Origin: Desulfovibrio sp. Marseille-P6017
GTDB lineage: Bacteria > Bacillota_A > Clostridia > Peptostreptococcales > Peptostreptococcaceae
NCBI GenBank assembly: GCA_900604495.1
Contig: UWOR01000024.1
Span: 1 to 24,874 of the forward strand
Direction of reading: 5' to 3'
DNA: 24,874 bases
Part shown: piece after piece, positions 1 through 7,210 of the stretch
Layout of the letters: each line of letters starts with the position of its first letter
How positions within the stretch are numbered: position 1 is the first letter of the stretch
Translations under genes and position numbers: made by a program
The notes under the pieces: generated by a model
The model's input: the letters and a program-made list of their open reading frames with translations, nothing else
Database searches by the model: none
What the model was told of the DNA's origin: nothing

Positions 1-255
1 AAAAGAGGTGAAAAAATGTCGGAGAAAAAAACAGTAACTCTACAGATTCCAGTACCAATATCTCTTGCTCAAGATATCAAAAACTTAGCAAAGTTAGATG
101 AACGAAGTATGGCGGTTTATTGTAAAAGAGCATTACAAGCACATGTAGAAGATGTTCTTGGAATTAACACAAAAGAGATGCAGATGGAAGAGATAAGAAA
201 AAACTTTATAGGAAACGTATTAGCAATTAATGATAATTCAGATAGCAGAAAAGAT
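1..255. repeat. Left copy of 255-bp terminal redundancy
   Basis: Bases 1-255 are identical to 24620-24874 (constant offset of 24,619). The repeat covers the SD sequence and first 80 codons of the RHH gene at 16. An exact repeat at both ends of a sequence is the usual sign of a circular molecule written past its start, so the unique length is 24,619 bp. A true duplication is possible but less likely, because the right copy stops mid-gene exactly at the window edge. Confidence 0.93.
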
Positions 256-348
256 GATGAGGTGTCAGATGTAGTTAATACAGTTGAAATAAAGAAGACT
301 GAAACTAAAAATAAAAAAAGACCTGGGAAAATGGTCGTAGGATTATAG
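16..348 (+). CDS. RHH DNA-binding adaptor of the ParM partition operon
   Basis: A 110-aa protein. Residues 4-48 have the pattern of a ribbon-helix-helix (CopG/MetJ-like) fold: a short beta strand (KKTVTLQIPV) followed by two helices. The tail is charged, lysine-rich and probably disordered. The start is ATG with GAGGTG five bases upstream. It lies 23 bp before the actin-like ATPase, in one operon transcribed from 24545. Just upstream are tandem TACATTAA sites, so it probably binds the centromere, links it to the filament and represses the operon, as ParR does. In classical parMRC systems ParR is encoded downstream of ParM; here the adaptor comes first. Fold and context are fairly clear; the centromere role is inferred. 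Confidence 0.72.
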   Translation: MSEKKTVTLQIPVPISLAQDIKNLAKLDERSMAVYCKRALQAHVEDVLGINTKEMQMEEIRKNFIGNVLAINDNSDSRKDDEVSDVVNTVEIKKTETKNKKRPGKMVVGL

Positions 349-371
349 CAAAATTATAGGAGGTTATTAAT

Positions 372-1334
372 ATGGCATTATTAAGAAGAGTAGCAGTAGA
401 TTTAGGTAATCTATATATAAAAGGAGTTGTAAGAGACCAAAAAACTGGAAAGGTTATAAAGAAAAAAATATCAAATAAAATAACTACTGAAGTAGATATA
501 AAAAATAGTAAAACTCGTAAATTACAAAGAGGTGGTAATACATACTATATTGGCACAGGTAATTTAAACAACAATATATTAAAGCACACTAGACAACATA
601 TTCTTGATCAAATTTTAGTTATGATAAGTGAACTTATAGATGATGAATTTGCAAAAGTTAGTGTAGCATTAGGATTGCCACCTGCCCAACTAAACAATGA
701 ATCTTTTAGAAGAAGTTTTTTAAATGAAATACCTATAGGTGAAGAAATTGAATTTAGAGTTGATGATTCTTATAGAAAAGTAGTTATAGAGTCTGTAAAA
801 ACTTATTATGAAGGATATAGTGCGTTTTATAATCTTATAAATGTAGGTGAATATGATGATAATTTATTAGTTATAGACGTTGGGGGCGGAACAATAGATT
901 GCTGTTCGTATAAGTATGATATAGATGATGAAACACATAACCCGGTTAGAACTCATACAGTAGAAAAAGGAGCAATAAATCTAATAGAAGAACTTAGACA
1001 GTACATAAATAAAAAAATAGATGGAAATGTATCTTTTGAAGATATAGATGATTGCATAAGAGCAGAAAGAGAAACTTTCAAATATAGAAATGTAGAATAT
1101 AAAATAAGTGACTATATAAACTCTATAGAAACAACTGTAGATAATATAATGAACAATATTGATAACAAGTATGAAGGATTAGATAAATATCAAATTGTGT
1201 TCGTGGGCGGAGCTGCTAAATTATTTAAGATACATGCATCCAAGAAAGTTGCTAATGAATTTGAACTTAATGAAGACCAAAGATTCTATGCAAATGCAGA
1301 AGGGTATTTAGAACAACTTGAAGATGAAGAATAA
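372..1334 (+). CDS. parM: Actin-like plasmid segregation ATPase (ParM/AlfA type)
   Basis: A 320-aa protein of the bacterial actin superfamily, usual ParM length. Visible nucleotide-binding motifs are phosphate-1 (VDLGNLYIKG, residues 9-18), phosphate-2 (VIDVGGGTID, about 166-175) and the adenosine motif (IVFVGGAAKLF, about 274-285). Such proteins form ATP-driven filaments that push plasmid copies apart when capped by a DNA-bound adaptor. The SD AGGAGG lies 8 bases before the ATG. It is the second gene of the operon that starts with the RHH gene at 16, and a strong terminator follows 2 bp after the stop codon. No ParR follows, so the upstream RHH protein is the likely partner. Which ParM/Alp subfamily it belongs to cannot be told here. 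Confidence 0.88.
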   Translation: MALLRRVAVDLGNLYIKGVVRDQKTGKVIKKKISNKITTEVDIKNSKTRKLQRGGNTYYIGTGNLNNNILKHTRQHILDQILVMISELIDDEFAKVSVALGLPPAQLNNESFRRSFLNEIPIGEEIEFRVDDSYRKVVIESVKTYYEGYSAFYNLINVGEYDDNLLVIDVGGGTIDCCSYKYDIDDETHNPVRTHTVEKGAINLIEELRQYINKKIDGNVSFEDIDDCIRAERETFKYRNVEYKISDYINSIETTVDNIMNNIDNKYEGLDKYQIVFVGGAAKLFKIHASKKVANEFELNEDQRFYANAEGYLEQLEDEE

Positions 1335-1336
1335 AA

Positions 1337-1383
1337 AAAGAGAAGATTTTACAAAGTTGCGCCTTGTAAAATCTCCTCTTTTA
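1337..1383 (+). terminator. Rho-independent terminator of the RHH-parM operon
   Basis: The stem GATTTTACAA/TTGTAAAATC is extended by AGA-rich and TCTCC-rich arms, with loop AGTTGCGCC, and ends in a short T run. It begins directly after the parM stop codon. Confidence 0.85.
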
Positions 1384-1409
1384 AATAAATATCTTATAAA
1401 TTATAATAA

Positions 1410-1443
1410 CACATAAATACGTTCTTAGGAATGTATTTATGTG
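1410..1443. repeat. Perfect inverted repeat (hairpin or operator)
   Basis: Arms CACATAAATAC and GTATTTATGTG continue inward through GTTC and GGAAT to give about 15 paired positions (one G-T) around TTAG. No T run follows on either strand, so it is more likely an operator or processing hairpin than a terminator. It sits 70 bp before the promoter of the gene at 1580. Confidence 0.5.
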
Positions 1444-1513
1444 AAAAAATATCTTAAAATTAGGATATATTTTAAATAGGAGTTAAAAATGATACAATAT
1501 AACCGATTCTTAA

Positions 1514-1542
1514 TTGTAAAAAAAAGGTATTATTGTTATAAT
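1514..1542 (+). promoter_or_regulatory. Promoter of the 1580 gene
   Basis: TTGTAA (1514-1519) and a consensus TATAAT (1537-1542) are 17 bp apart. Transcription should start near 1549, about 30 bases before the start codon. Confidence 0.55.
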
Positions 1543-1579
1543 TTCAAAGGACATAGATTATAAACATAGAGGTAAAATA

Positions 1580-1915
1580 ATGGAAAAATTAAAGGCTGAT
1601 TTATCAAAAAAGATAATAGAAAAAAATTTAAGTTGGGAAATAGATGAAAAGGTTGAGTATATTAGAATATCTACTAAAAGGGGTTATCTTCTACTATTAT
1701 ACTCAGATGTGAAAAATAAATATGTAATTGCTTATATATTTAAAGATGAAAGATATAAAGATATTAAAGATATAGATTATATAAATAACGACATATCTTT
1801 AGCTAGAGAAGAATATGATGAAATTCTAGATGTAGATAAAGCATTAGAATTTATGATACCTTTAGCAGAATTTGGAGATCGTGATCCAAGTGAATTTCTA
1901 AGCTTTACAATATAA
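1580..1915 (+). CDS. Hypothetical protein, 111 aa
   Basis: I do not recognise this protein. It is small, soluble and charged (rich in K, D, E, I, Y), with no signal peptide, membrane segment or cysteine motif. A beta-rich middle (residues about 26-55) and helical ends suggest a small alpha/beta domain of the immunity-protein or DUF kind. The start is ATG with AGAGG seven bases upstream. It is monocistronic, with its own promoter at 1514 and a hairpin with a T run at 1991-2033. Codon use matches the AT-rich plasmid. It lies between the parM operon and the resistance cargo. Confidence 0.7.
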   Translation: MEKLKADLSKKIIEKNLSWEIDEKVEYIRISTKRGYLLLLYSDVKNKYVIAYIFKDERYKDIKDIDYINNDISLAREEYDEILDVDKALEFMIPLAEFGDRDPSEFLSFTI

Positions 1916-1990
1916 GTAGAGCACATAAATATTAATCAAAAGTTAAGACACTGAAAAGAAAAAAATAACACCTAAATAGAGAAATAATTT

Positions 1991-2033
1991 AACTAAAAAA
2001 GTACTATATAATTTATATAGTACTTTTTTAGTT
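1991..2033. promoter_or_regulatory. Palindrome Q copy 1 (terminator hairpin or operator)
   Basis: A near-perfect palindrome: GTACTATATAA faces TTATATAGTAC, flanked by AACTAAAAAA and TTTTTTAGTT. The A run before and T run after allow bidirectional termination for the 1580 gene. The 23-bp core is the exact reverse complement of the core at 19817-19839, which overlaps the -10 box of a strong promoter, so it may also be a binding site for the same regulator. Confidence 0.7.
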
Positions 2034-2037
2034 ATTG

Positions 2038-2295
2038 TACGGTGCGAGATTATTTTTGGCTCTGTTAGCCATCTTCGTGATAAATATTACATAAAAACAA
2101 CCACACATTAGACTTTTCAATACATTGAATTCTAAGATGTGGTTACTTTTATAGCTTACTATAAATTGTTCGTAATATATTAATATTGTGAACAATTTAT
2201 AGTAAGTTATAGAAGTAACCATATCTTAGAATTCAATGCATTGAAAAGTCTAAGGCGTGGTTATTTTTATGCTACATTTATCACGAAGAACCGTA
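2038..2295. repeat. Long imperfect palindrome, possible MITE or hairpin element
   Basis: Two 99-nt arms (2073-2171 and 2190-2288) are imperfect reverse complements, running from CTTCGTGATAAA to TCACGAAG around an 18-nt spacer. TACGGT at 2038 and ACCGTA at 2290 extend the symmetry, with about 28 extra bases in the left arm, which contain a mini-hairpin GGCT/AGCC. There is no convincing gene inside. It marks the left edge of the tet cargo. It could be a miniature inverted-repeat element, a single-strand replication signal or a scar of element insertion. I found no clear target duplication. Confidence 0.7.
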
Positions 2296-2337
2296 TCACA
2301 AGTAAGTGCGAACTTTACCAAAATTGGATATATAAAT

Positions 2338-2447
2338 GAAAGGTAGGTCTGCTTTAATTCTGCAATGAAACTCACAAAAATCTAAAATTTGAATTTTTGT
2401 AGGTTATTGTAGTTTTATTCATAGGTTCTTCGTTTTTCACCTATTTC
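2338..2447. repeat. Second imperfect palindrome
   Basis: Discontinuous pairing: GAAAggTAGGT with ACCTATTTC at the outside, ATGAAACT with AGTTTTAT in the middle, and CAAAAATC with GAATTTTTG at the centre. With the palindrome before it, this fills the gene-free stretch 2034-2630. I see nothing else between 2448 and 2630. Confidence 0.4.
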
Positions 2448-2630
2448 AGCAAATTAGAATTTGTTTTTTCTAATCTATAGTATTGAAAGAAATTGTAAAA
2501 CATTCCACAAATATATTTTTTATATTCATTTCAGATTTAGGTTAAAGTTAGTAGTTATTCTTTTGTGTATATAAGTTATTTGAAGTAATAAAGTTTCAAT
2601 TGAATTTGGATAAATATGAATATAAAAGTA

Positions 2631-2659
2631 TTGAAAAAAAATAAAAGTTTATATATAAT
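2631..2659 (+). promoter_or_regulatory. Promoter of the tet(P) operon
   Basis: TTGAAA (2631-2636) and TATAAT (2654-2659) are exactly 17 bp apart. The predicted start, near 2666, is about 528 bases before the tetA(P) ATG. As I recall, the C. perfringens tet(P) promoter lies about 529 bp upstream of tetA(P), which agrees. Confidence 0.8.
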
Positions 2660-2713
2660 GTAATTATACTAAAATATAAACATGAAAAATATAAATGTAA
2701 AGGAGATGTAAAT

Positions 2714-2740
2714 ATGCGCAAAGAGGTAGTTTTTAACTAA
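2714..2740 (+). CDS. Tet(P) leader peptide MRKEVVFN
   Basis: An 8-codon reading frame (MRKEVVFN) lies about 48 nt into the tet(P) transcript. Its SD AAGGAG is near consensus and 8 bases from the ATG. It sits upstream of two hairpins, the usual layout for ribosome-mediated attenuation: a ribosome slowed by tetracycline on the leader could change downstream folding. The SD and position are visible in the sequence; the attenuation role is inferred. Confidence 0.55.
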   Translation: MRKEVVFN

Positions 2741-2916
2741 ACTAACTGAATAAGGATTATTTTAAAAAGTATATGAAAAAAATCTTGGATAACTCAAGGT
2801 TTATTTGTGGTAGAAACAATTATTAATAATATTGATATTACCATGTCTATTTGTGTACTCTAAAAATAATCAGTATTATAATGAGCATATTACATCTTTA
2901 TTTGAAGAATAGGAAA

Positions 2917-2941
2917 ACTGTGTTCTAAACACGGTATTTTT
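2917..2941 (+). terminator. First attenuator-like hairpin in tet(P) leader
   Basis: The stem ACTGTGTT/AACACGGT (one G-U) closes a 3-nt loop and is followed by ATTTTTAT. The T run is weak, so this is a candidate attenuator or pause hairpin rather than a strong terminator. Confidence 0.55.
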
Positions 2942-3062
2942 ATGCCTATTTTTACTATATTTATAGATATGATATAAGACTTTAATTTGCATAGCTTAAT
3001 CATAAGTTATATAAATTAAAGTTGTATATTTCATGTTTATATTTAGGTTATATAATTATGAG

Positions 3063-3098
3063 GCTGTAAGTGAATTATGTTCACTTACAGCTTTTTTT
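3063..3098 (+). terminator. Intrinsic terminator inside tet(P) leader
   Basis: A perfect 12-bp stem (GCTGTAAGTGAA/TTCACTTACAGC) with loop TTATG and seven T's, located between the promoter and tetA(P). Transcripts must read through it, so it should limit basal expression. A factor-independent terminator at this place is, to my knowledge, described for the C. perfringens operon. Confidence 0.88.
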
Positions 3099-3117
3099 AT
3101 TTAAGGAGATTATTTTG

Positions 3118-3201
3118 ATGATTTATATATTTAAATATGAAGATTATGAAAAACAAATAAATTTTTTTAAAAATACTAGGATGGTGATTATTAATGGTTA
3201 A
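3118..3201 (+). CDS. Upstream ORF, 27 aa, overlapping tetA(P) start
   Basis: A 27-codon frame with AAGGAG nine bases before its ATG, a better SD than that of tetA(P). Its stop codon TAA (3199-3201) lies 8 nt inside tetA(P), so ribosomes ending here are well placed to restart at the tetA(P) ATG at 3194. This suggests translational coupling. The peptide begins MIYIFKYEDY and matches nothing I know. It may be a true small gene or simply a coupling device. Confidence 0.5.
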   Translation: MIYIFKYEDYEKQINFFKNTRMVIING

Positions 3202-4456
3202 TAAACTTTCAGCATATAAAACTTATTTATTATTTTCAGCTATTACAGCAATGTGTTTTTCACTAGTAGCTACAGTTATGATAGTGTATCACATTGAAAC
3301 GGTGCATTTAAATCCACTTCAGCTTATACTTGTTGGAACTACTTTAGAAGTAGCATGCTTTATATTTGAAATTCCTACAGGAATAGTTGCAGATGTGTAC
3401 AGTCGTAAACTATCTATTGTTATTGGTGTAGTTTTAACAGGAGTGGGATTTATTTTAGAAGGTTCTATTTCTAGTTTCGTTTTCGTACTTGTAGCACAGA
3501 TTGTATGGGGATTAGGTTCTACTTTTATTAGTGGATCTGTTGAAGCTTGGATTGCGGAAGAAGAGAAAGATAAAGATTTGGATAAAATTTATATAAAGGG
3601 AGCACAAGCAGGACAGATAGGATCGGTTATTGGAATAGTACTAAGCACTGTAATAGCTAATTTATCTGTAAGACTACCTATTATAGTTAGTGGAGTCTTA
3701 TTTATAATTCTTGCATTATTTTTATGGTTATATATGCCAGAAAATAATTTTAAATCATCTGCTCCAGAGGATTTAAATACTTTTAAAAAGATGGGATATA
3801 CCTTTAAATCTGGTCTTAAATTTATAAAAAATAAACCTATAATTATAATTTTGCTTTCAGTAACTTTATTTTATGGATTATCCAGTGAAGGTTATGATAG
3901 ACTTTCTAATATGCATTTTTTACAAGATACTATGCTTCCTAAACTTGGAAACCTTAAACCAGTGACTTGGTTCGGAATTTTTGGAATTGCAGGAATGATA
4001 TTGAGTGCTATAGTAATGCATTTTATGGAAAAGAAGCTTAAGGATGATGATAAGAATAAAAATGGAAAGCTGTTATTATGTATAAATATATTTTATATAT
4101 CATTTATGTTCATATTTGCTATTACAAAAAGATTTAACTTAATGCTAATAGCTTATTTAGCGACAAGTACCTTTAGAACTATAAATGAACCTATATTTAG
4201 TGCATGGCTTAATGGACATATAGATGACAAGGCCAGATCTACTGTACTTTCTATAAATGGACAAATAAATTCCTTAGGTCAAATTTTAGGTGGACCAATT
4301 ATAGGAATCATAGCTACAAATATTTCAGTGAGTATGGGTATAGCATGTACTTCGTTATTAGTAACACCGGTATTAGTGTTATATATTGTTGCTATGATAA
4401 TGGATAAAAAGGTGGTTGATAGAGTTGGAGGTATTGATTATGAAGAAAATAATTAA
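3194..4456 (+). CDS. tetA(P): Tetracycline efflux MFS transporter TetA(P)
   Basis: A 420-aa integral membrane drug/proton antiporter of the major facilitator superfamily with about 12 hydrophobic segments. The motif-A-like loop between segments 2 and 3 reads GIVADVYSRKLSIVIG (about residues 63-78). Length and sequence fit TetA(P) of C. perfringens, which exports tetracycline but not minocycline well. Its own SD (AGGATGGTG) is mediocre, and an upstream ORF with a good SD ends 8 nt inside it, suggesting coupled translation. It overlaps tetB(P) by 17 nt, a hallmark of the Tet P operon. It looks full length. Expression should be set by the leader peptide and hairpins upstream. Confidence 0.96.
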   Translation: MVNKLSAYKTYLLFSAITAMCFSLVATVMIVYHIETVHLNPLQLILVGTTLEVACFIFEIPTGIVADVYSRKLSIVIGVVLTGVGFILEGSISSFVFVLVAQIVWGLGSTFISGSVEAWIAEEEKDKDLDKIYIKGAQAGQIGSVIGIVLSTVIANLSVRLPIIVSGVLFIILALFLWLYMPENNFKSSAPEDLNTFKKMGYTFKSGLKFIKNKPIIIILLSVTLFYGLSSEGYDRLSNMHFLQDTMLPKLGNLKPVTWFGIFGIAGMILSAIVMHFMEKKLKDDDKNKNGKLLLCINIFYISFMFIFAITKRFNLMLIAYLATSTFRTINEPIFSAWLNGHIDDKARSTVLSINGQINSLGQILGGPIIGIIATNISVSMGIACTSLLVTPVLVLYIVAMIMDKKVVDRVGGIDYEENN

Positions 4457-6398
4457 TATAGGAATCGTAGCACACGTGGATGCAGGAAAAACAACTATAA
4501 CAGAAAACTTATTATATTATAGTGGAGCTATAAAATCAGTTGGAAGAGTTGATTTAGGCAATACACAGACGGATTCTATGGAGCTTGAGCGTAAGAGAGG
4601 GATTACCATTAAATCATCAACCATATCTTTTAATTGGAATAATGTCAAGGTTAATATTGTTGATACTCCAGGACATGTGGATTTTATTTCGGAAGTTGAA
4701 CGTTCATTAAGTGTTTTAGATGGAGCGATACTAGTTATATCAGGAGTAGAGGGTATTCAGTCACAAACAAGAATATTATTTGAGACATTAAAGGAGTTAA
4801 ACATTCCAACAATAATTTTTGTAAATAAGCTAGATAGAATTGGGGCAAATTTCAATAAAGTATTTGAAGATATAAAGAAGAATATGTCCAATAAAGTAGT
4901 TAGATTACAAGAAGTATATGATGTAGGAAGCAAAGCTGTTTATATAAAAAAACTATTTGATACATGCATGATAAATGATGATGCTATTGATGTTTTATCA
5001 GACTTAGACGAAGCATTTTTAGAAAGATATATTGGTGGAATAGAACCTGATAAAGAAGAAATACAAGAAAAGCTTTCATTATATGCAAGTGAAGGAAGTC
5101 TATATCCAGTATTTTGTGGTGCGGCAGCAATTGGACTTGGAGTTGAAGACTTATTAGATGGAATTTGTAGTTATTTTCCATTTGCAGGTGATGATTGTGA
5201 AAGTGATTTATCTGGAGTAGTATTTAAAATCGAAAGAACAAGTAAAAATGAAAAGAAGGTTTATGTAAGATTATTTGGAGGAAAAATATCTGTAAGAGAT
5301 AAAATTCAAGTACCTAATAAGGAGATAGCAGAAAAAGTAAAGAAAATTAATAGGTTAGAAAATGGGGGAGTTGTTGAAGCACAGAGGATAGAAGCAGGGG
5401 ATATAGGTATTTTATATGGACTTACAAGTTTCCAAGTGGGAGATGTTATTGGAATTTCAAATGATAAAATTAAAAATATATCTATAGCTAAACCAGCATT
5501 AAAAACAACAATTTCTGCAATTGATAAAGAAAAAAATCCAGAGCTATTTAAAGCATTAACATTACTTGCAGAGGAAGATCCACTACTAGAATTAGAGATG
5601 AATGACATAGATAAAGAAATTTATGTCAACTTATTCGGTGAAGTTCAAATGGAAATACTAAGTTCCATGTTAGATGATTTATATGGAATAAAAGTAGAGT
5701 TTTCGAATATTGAGACTATCTATAAGGAAACACCTAAAGGTTTTGGAGCGTCAATAATGCATATGCAGGAAGACTTAAATCCATTTTGGGCGACAGTAGG
5801 CTTAGAAATAGAACCAGCAGGGAGAGGCGAAGGTCTTAGGTATATTTCTAATGTTTCAGTAGGGTCATTGCCAAAATCTTTTCAAAATGCAATTGAAGAA
5901 GCAGTTATTAAGACAAGTAAACAAGGATTATTTGGATGGGAGGTTACAGATGTAAAAGTCACTCTTAGCTGTGGTGAATTTTTTAGTCCAGCCAGCACTC
6001 CAGCAGATTTTAGAAATGTGACACCTATGGTATTCATGGAAGCATTATATAAAGCACAAACTGTTTTATTAGAGCCATTACATGAGTTTGAGTTAAAGAT
6101 TCCTCAAAATGCTTTAAGCAAAGCGGTATGGGATTTAGAAACTATGAGGGCAACCTTTGATAATCCTATTGTTATAGGGGATGAATTCTCAATAAAGGGA
6201 TTAATTCCAGTAGAAAATTCAAAAGAATATAAAATGAAAATAGCTTCATATACAGAAGGTAGAGGAATGTTTGTGACAAAATTTTATGGGTATAAGGAAG
6301 CTTCAGCTGAATTTTCAAAAGCACGCAAAAAAACAACGTATGATCCATTGAATAAAAAAGAGTATTTGCTTCATAAACTAAACGCAATTAGAGATTAA
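4440..6398 (+). CDS. tetB(P): Ribosomal protection tetracycline resistance protein TetB(P)
   Basis: A 652-aa translational GTPase of the EF-G/Tet(M) group. It binds the ribosome and dislodges tetracycline using GTP. Visible G-domain motifs are AHVDAGKTT (residues 11-19), DTPGH (about 75-79) and NKLD (about 129-132), followed by EF-G-like domains to the C terminus. The chosen ATG at 4440 has GGAGG eight bases upstream and gives exactly the known TetB(P) length. The reading frame is open 24 nt further upstream at 4416, but that start lies deeper in tetA(P) and lacks an SD. The 17-nt overlap with tetA(P) implies translational coupling. No truncation is seen, and a terminator follows at 6465. Confidence 0.96.
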   Translation: MKKIINIGIVAHVDAGKTTITENLLYYSGAIKSVGRVDLGNTQTDSMELERKRGITIKSSTISFNWNNVKVNIVDTPGHVDFISEVERSLSVLDGAILVISGVEGIQSQTRILFETLKELNIPTIIFVNKLDRIGANFNKVFEDIKKNMSNKVVRLQEVYDVGSKAVYIKKLFDTCMINDDAIDVLSDLDEAFLERYIGGIEPDKEEIQEKLSLYASEGSLYPVFCGAAAIGLGVEDLLDGICSYFPFAGDDCESDLSGVVFKIERTSKNEKKVYVRLFGGKISVRDKIQVPNKEIAEKVKKINRLENGGVVEAQRIEAGDIGILYGLTSFQVGDVIGISNDKIKNISIAKPALKTTISAIDKEKNPELFKALTLLAEEDPLLELEMNDIDKEIYVNLFGEVQMEILSSMLDDLYGIKVEFSNIETIYKETPKGFGASIMHMQEDLNPFWATVGLEIEPAGRGEGLRYISNVSVGSLPKSFQNAIEEAVIKTSKQGLFGWEVTDVKVTLSCGEFFSPASTPADFRNVTPMVFMEALYKAQTVLLEPLHEFELKIPQNALSKAVWDLETMRATFDNPIVIGDEFSIKGLIPVENSKEYKMKIASYTEGRGMFVTKFYGYKEASAEFSKARKKTTYDPLNKKEYLLHKLNAIRD

Positions 6399-6464
6399 AT
6401 TTAAATAGATAAGTTAAATTTTTATATGTAGGATTTAAATATAAGACATTCAAAGCCTAAAAGT

Positions 6465-6507
6465 AAAGGAAGGGTCGTCTGAAGAAGATGAAGACCCTTC
6501 CTTTTTT
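6465..6507 (+). terminator. Terminator of the tet(P) operon
   Basis: A 12-bp stem AAAGGAAGGGTC/GACCCTTCCTTT, a 16-nt loop, then T's. It lies 66 bp after the tetB(P) stop codon. Confidence 0.92.
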
Positions 6508-6524
6508 CATGTTACTATGCTTAA

Positions 6525-6553
6525 TTGTAAGTGCTTGAAATTTGTAATATAAT
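6525..6553 (+). promoter_or_regulatory. Probable promoter of the YcxB-like pseudogene
   Basis: TTGTAA (6525-6530), a 17-bp spacer and TATAAT (6548-6553). TTGAAA at 6535 is too close to the -10 box to serve. Confidence 0.5.
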
Positions 6554-6589
6554 GTAAATAAAGTTTTTAATAATAAGGGGACGGCACAA

Positions 6590-7121
6590 ATGAAAATCGA
6601 CTTTAAAATAACAAAAGATGACTATATAAGCTTCAATTTACATCATTTAGAAAACTCGAAATCACAGAAAAGTACATTTAACATACTTAGATATGCTGTA
6701 CCCATAATACTTTCTATACCAATCTACTTTACAGGAACGGGGATATTTAATCAACCGAGTATATATTGGATTATAGTAGCGATAGTTTTTTTAGTCATTT
6801 GGATTTTAACATATCCTAAGCAATACAAAAAATTAGTAGCTAAAGAAACTGATAAACTCATAAGTTAAGGAGATAATTCATCAATATTTGGAAGTAAGAC
6901 TTTAGAAATTATTGATGGGACAATAGTAGTAAAAGGGGATTCTATATCAGAAACAGTATCGTTAGAAAGTATAAAAGATGTAAAAGTTTACGAAGATATG
7001 ATCCTTATATATAAGTGGATTTGTAGCTCATATAATTCCAAGGAGATATTTAGATAAAGAAATAGAGAAAGAACTTATGAAAGAGCTTAAAAAATATAAG
7101 GCTTTAGAACAATTAAAGTAA
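6590..7121 (+). pseudogene. YcxB-like membrane protein gene, broken by nonsense and frameshift
   Basis: The intact N-terminal part (6590-6868, 92 aa) has the start typical of YcxB-like proteins (FKITKDDYISFNLHHLENSK) and two membrane segments (about residues 32-48 and 58-75). The frame then hits TAA at 6866 but continues in frame as GDNSSIFGSKTLEIIDG, the YcxB C-terminal domain; a single G-to-T change in GAA would make this stop. At about 7005 the frame shifts within an ATATATA tract, consistent with loss of one AT pair, after which GFVAHIIPRRYLDKEIEKEL runs to TAA at 7119. It is therefore a decaying gene with two lesions. SD and promoter remain. A shortened 92-aa membrane peptide could still be made. 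Confidence 0.82.
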
Positions 7122-7169
7122 AACGTGCTCCTTTGGAGGTGTAACGGAGAGGGCTAACATAGCCTAAAT

Positions 7170-7210
7170 AAAAAATGGGTAAATCCAAATTATGAATTTA
7201 CCCATTTTTT
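7170..7210. terminator. Bidirectional terminator between pseudogene and sigma operon
   Basis: A 15-bp perfect stem (AAAAAATGGGTAAAT with ATTTACCCATTTTTT) around an 11-nt loop. A's on one side and T's on the other let it work on both strands. It ends at the last codons of the minus-strand operon. Confidence 0.88.

Noticed and set aside
1489..1563. 24-codon frame with SD AGGAG before the 1580 gene
   Set aside because: It overlaps the -35 and -10 boxes of the better-supported promoter at 1514, so the SD-like match is probably chance. Kept as a weak possibility.
2041..2080. Insertion-sequence end (GGCTCTGTTAGCC)
   Set aside because: It looks like some IS termini, but there is no matching partner end and no transposase remnant that I can read.
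2028..2222. 64-codon frame on the minus strand
   Set aside because: It lies wholly inside the long palindrome, has no SD, and its product only reflects the inverted repeat.
5306..5608. 100-codon minus-strand frame inside tetB(P)
   Set aside because: Antisense shadow of a conserved GTPase gene; serine/leucine-rich product and no SD.
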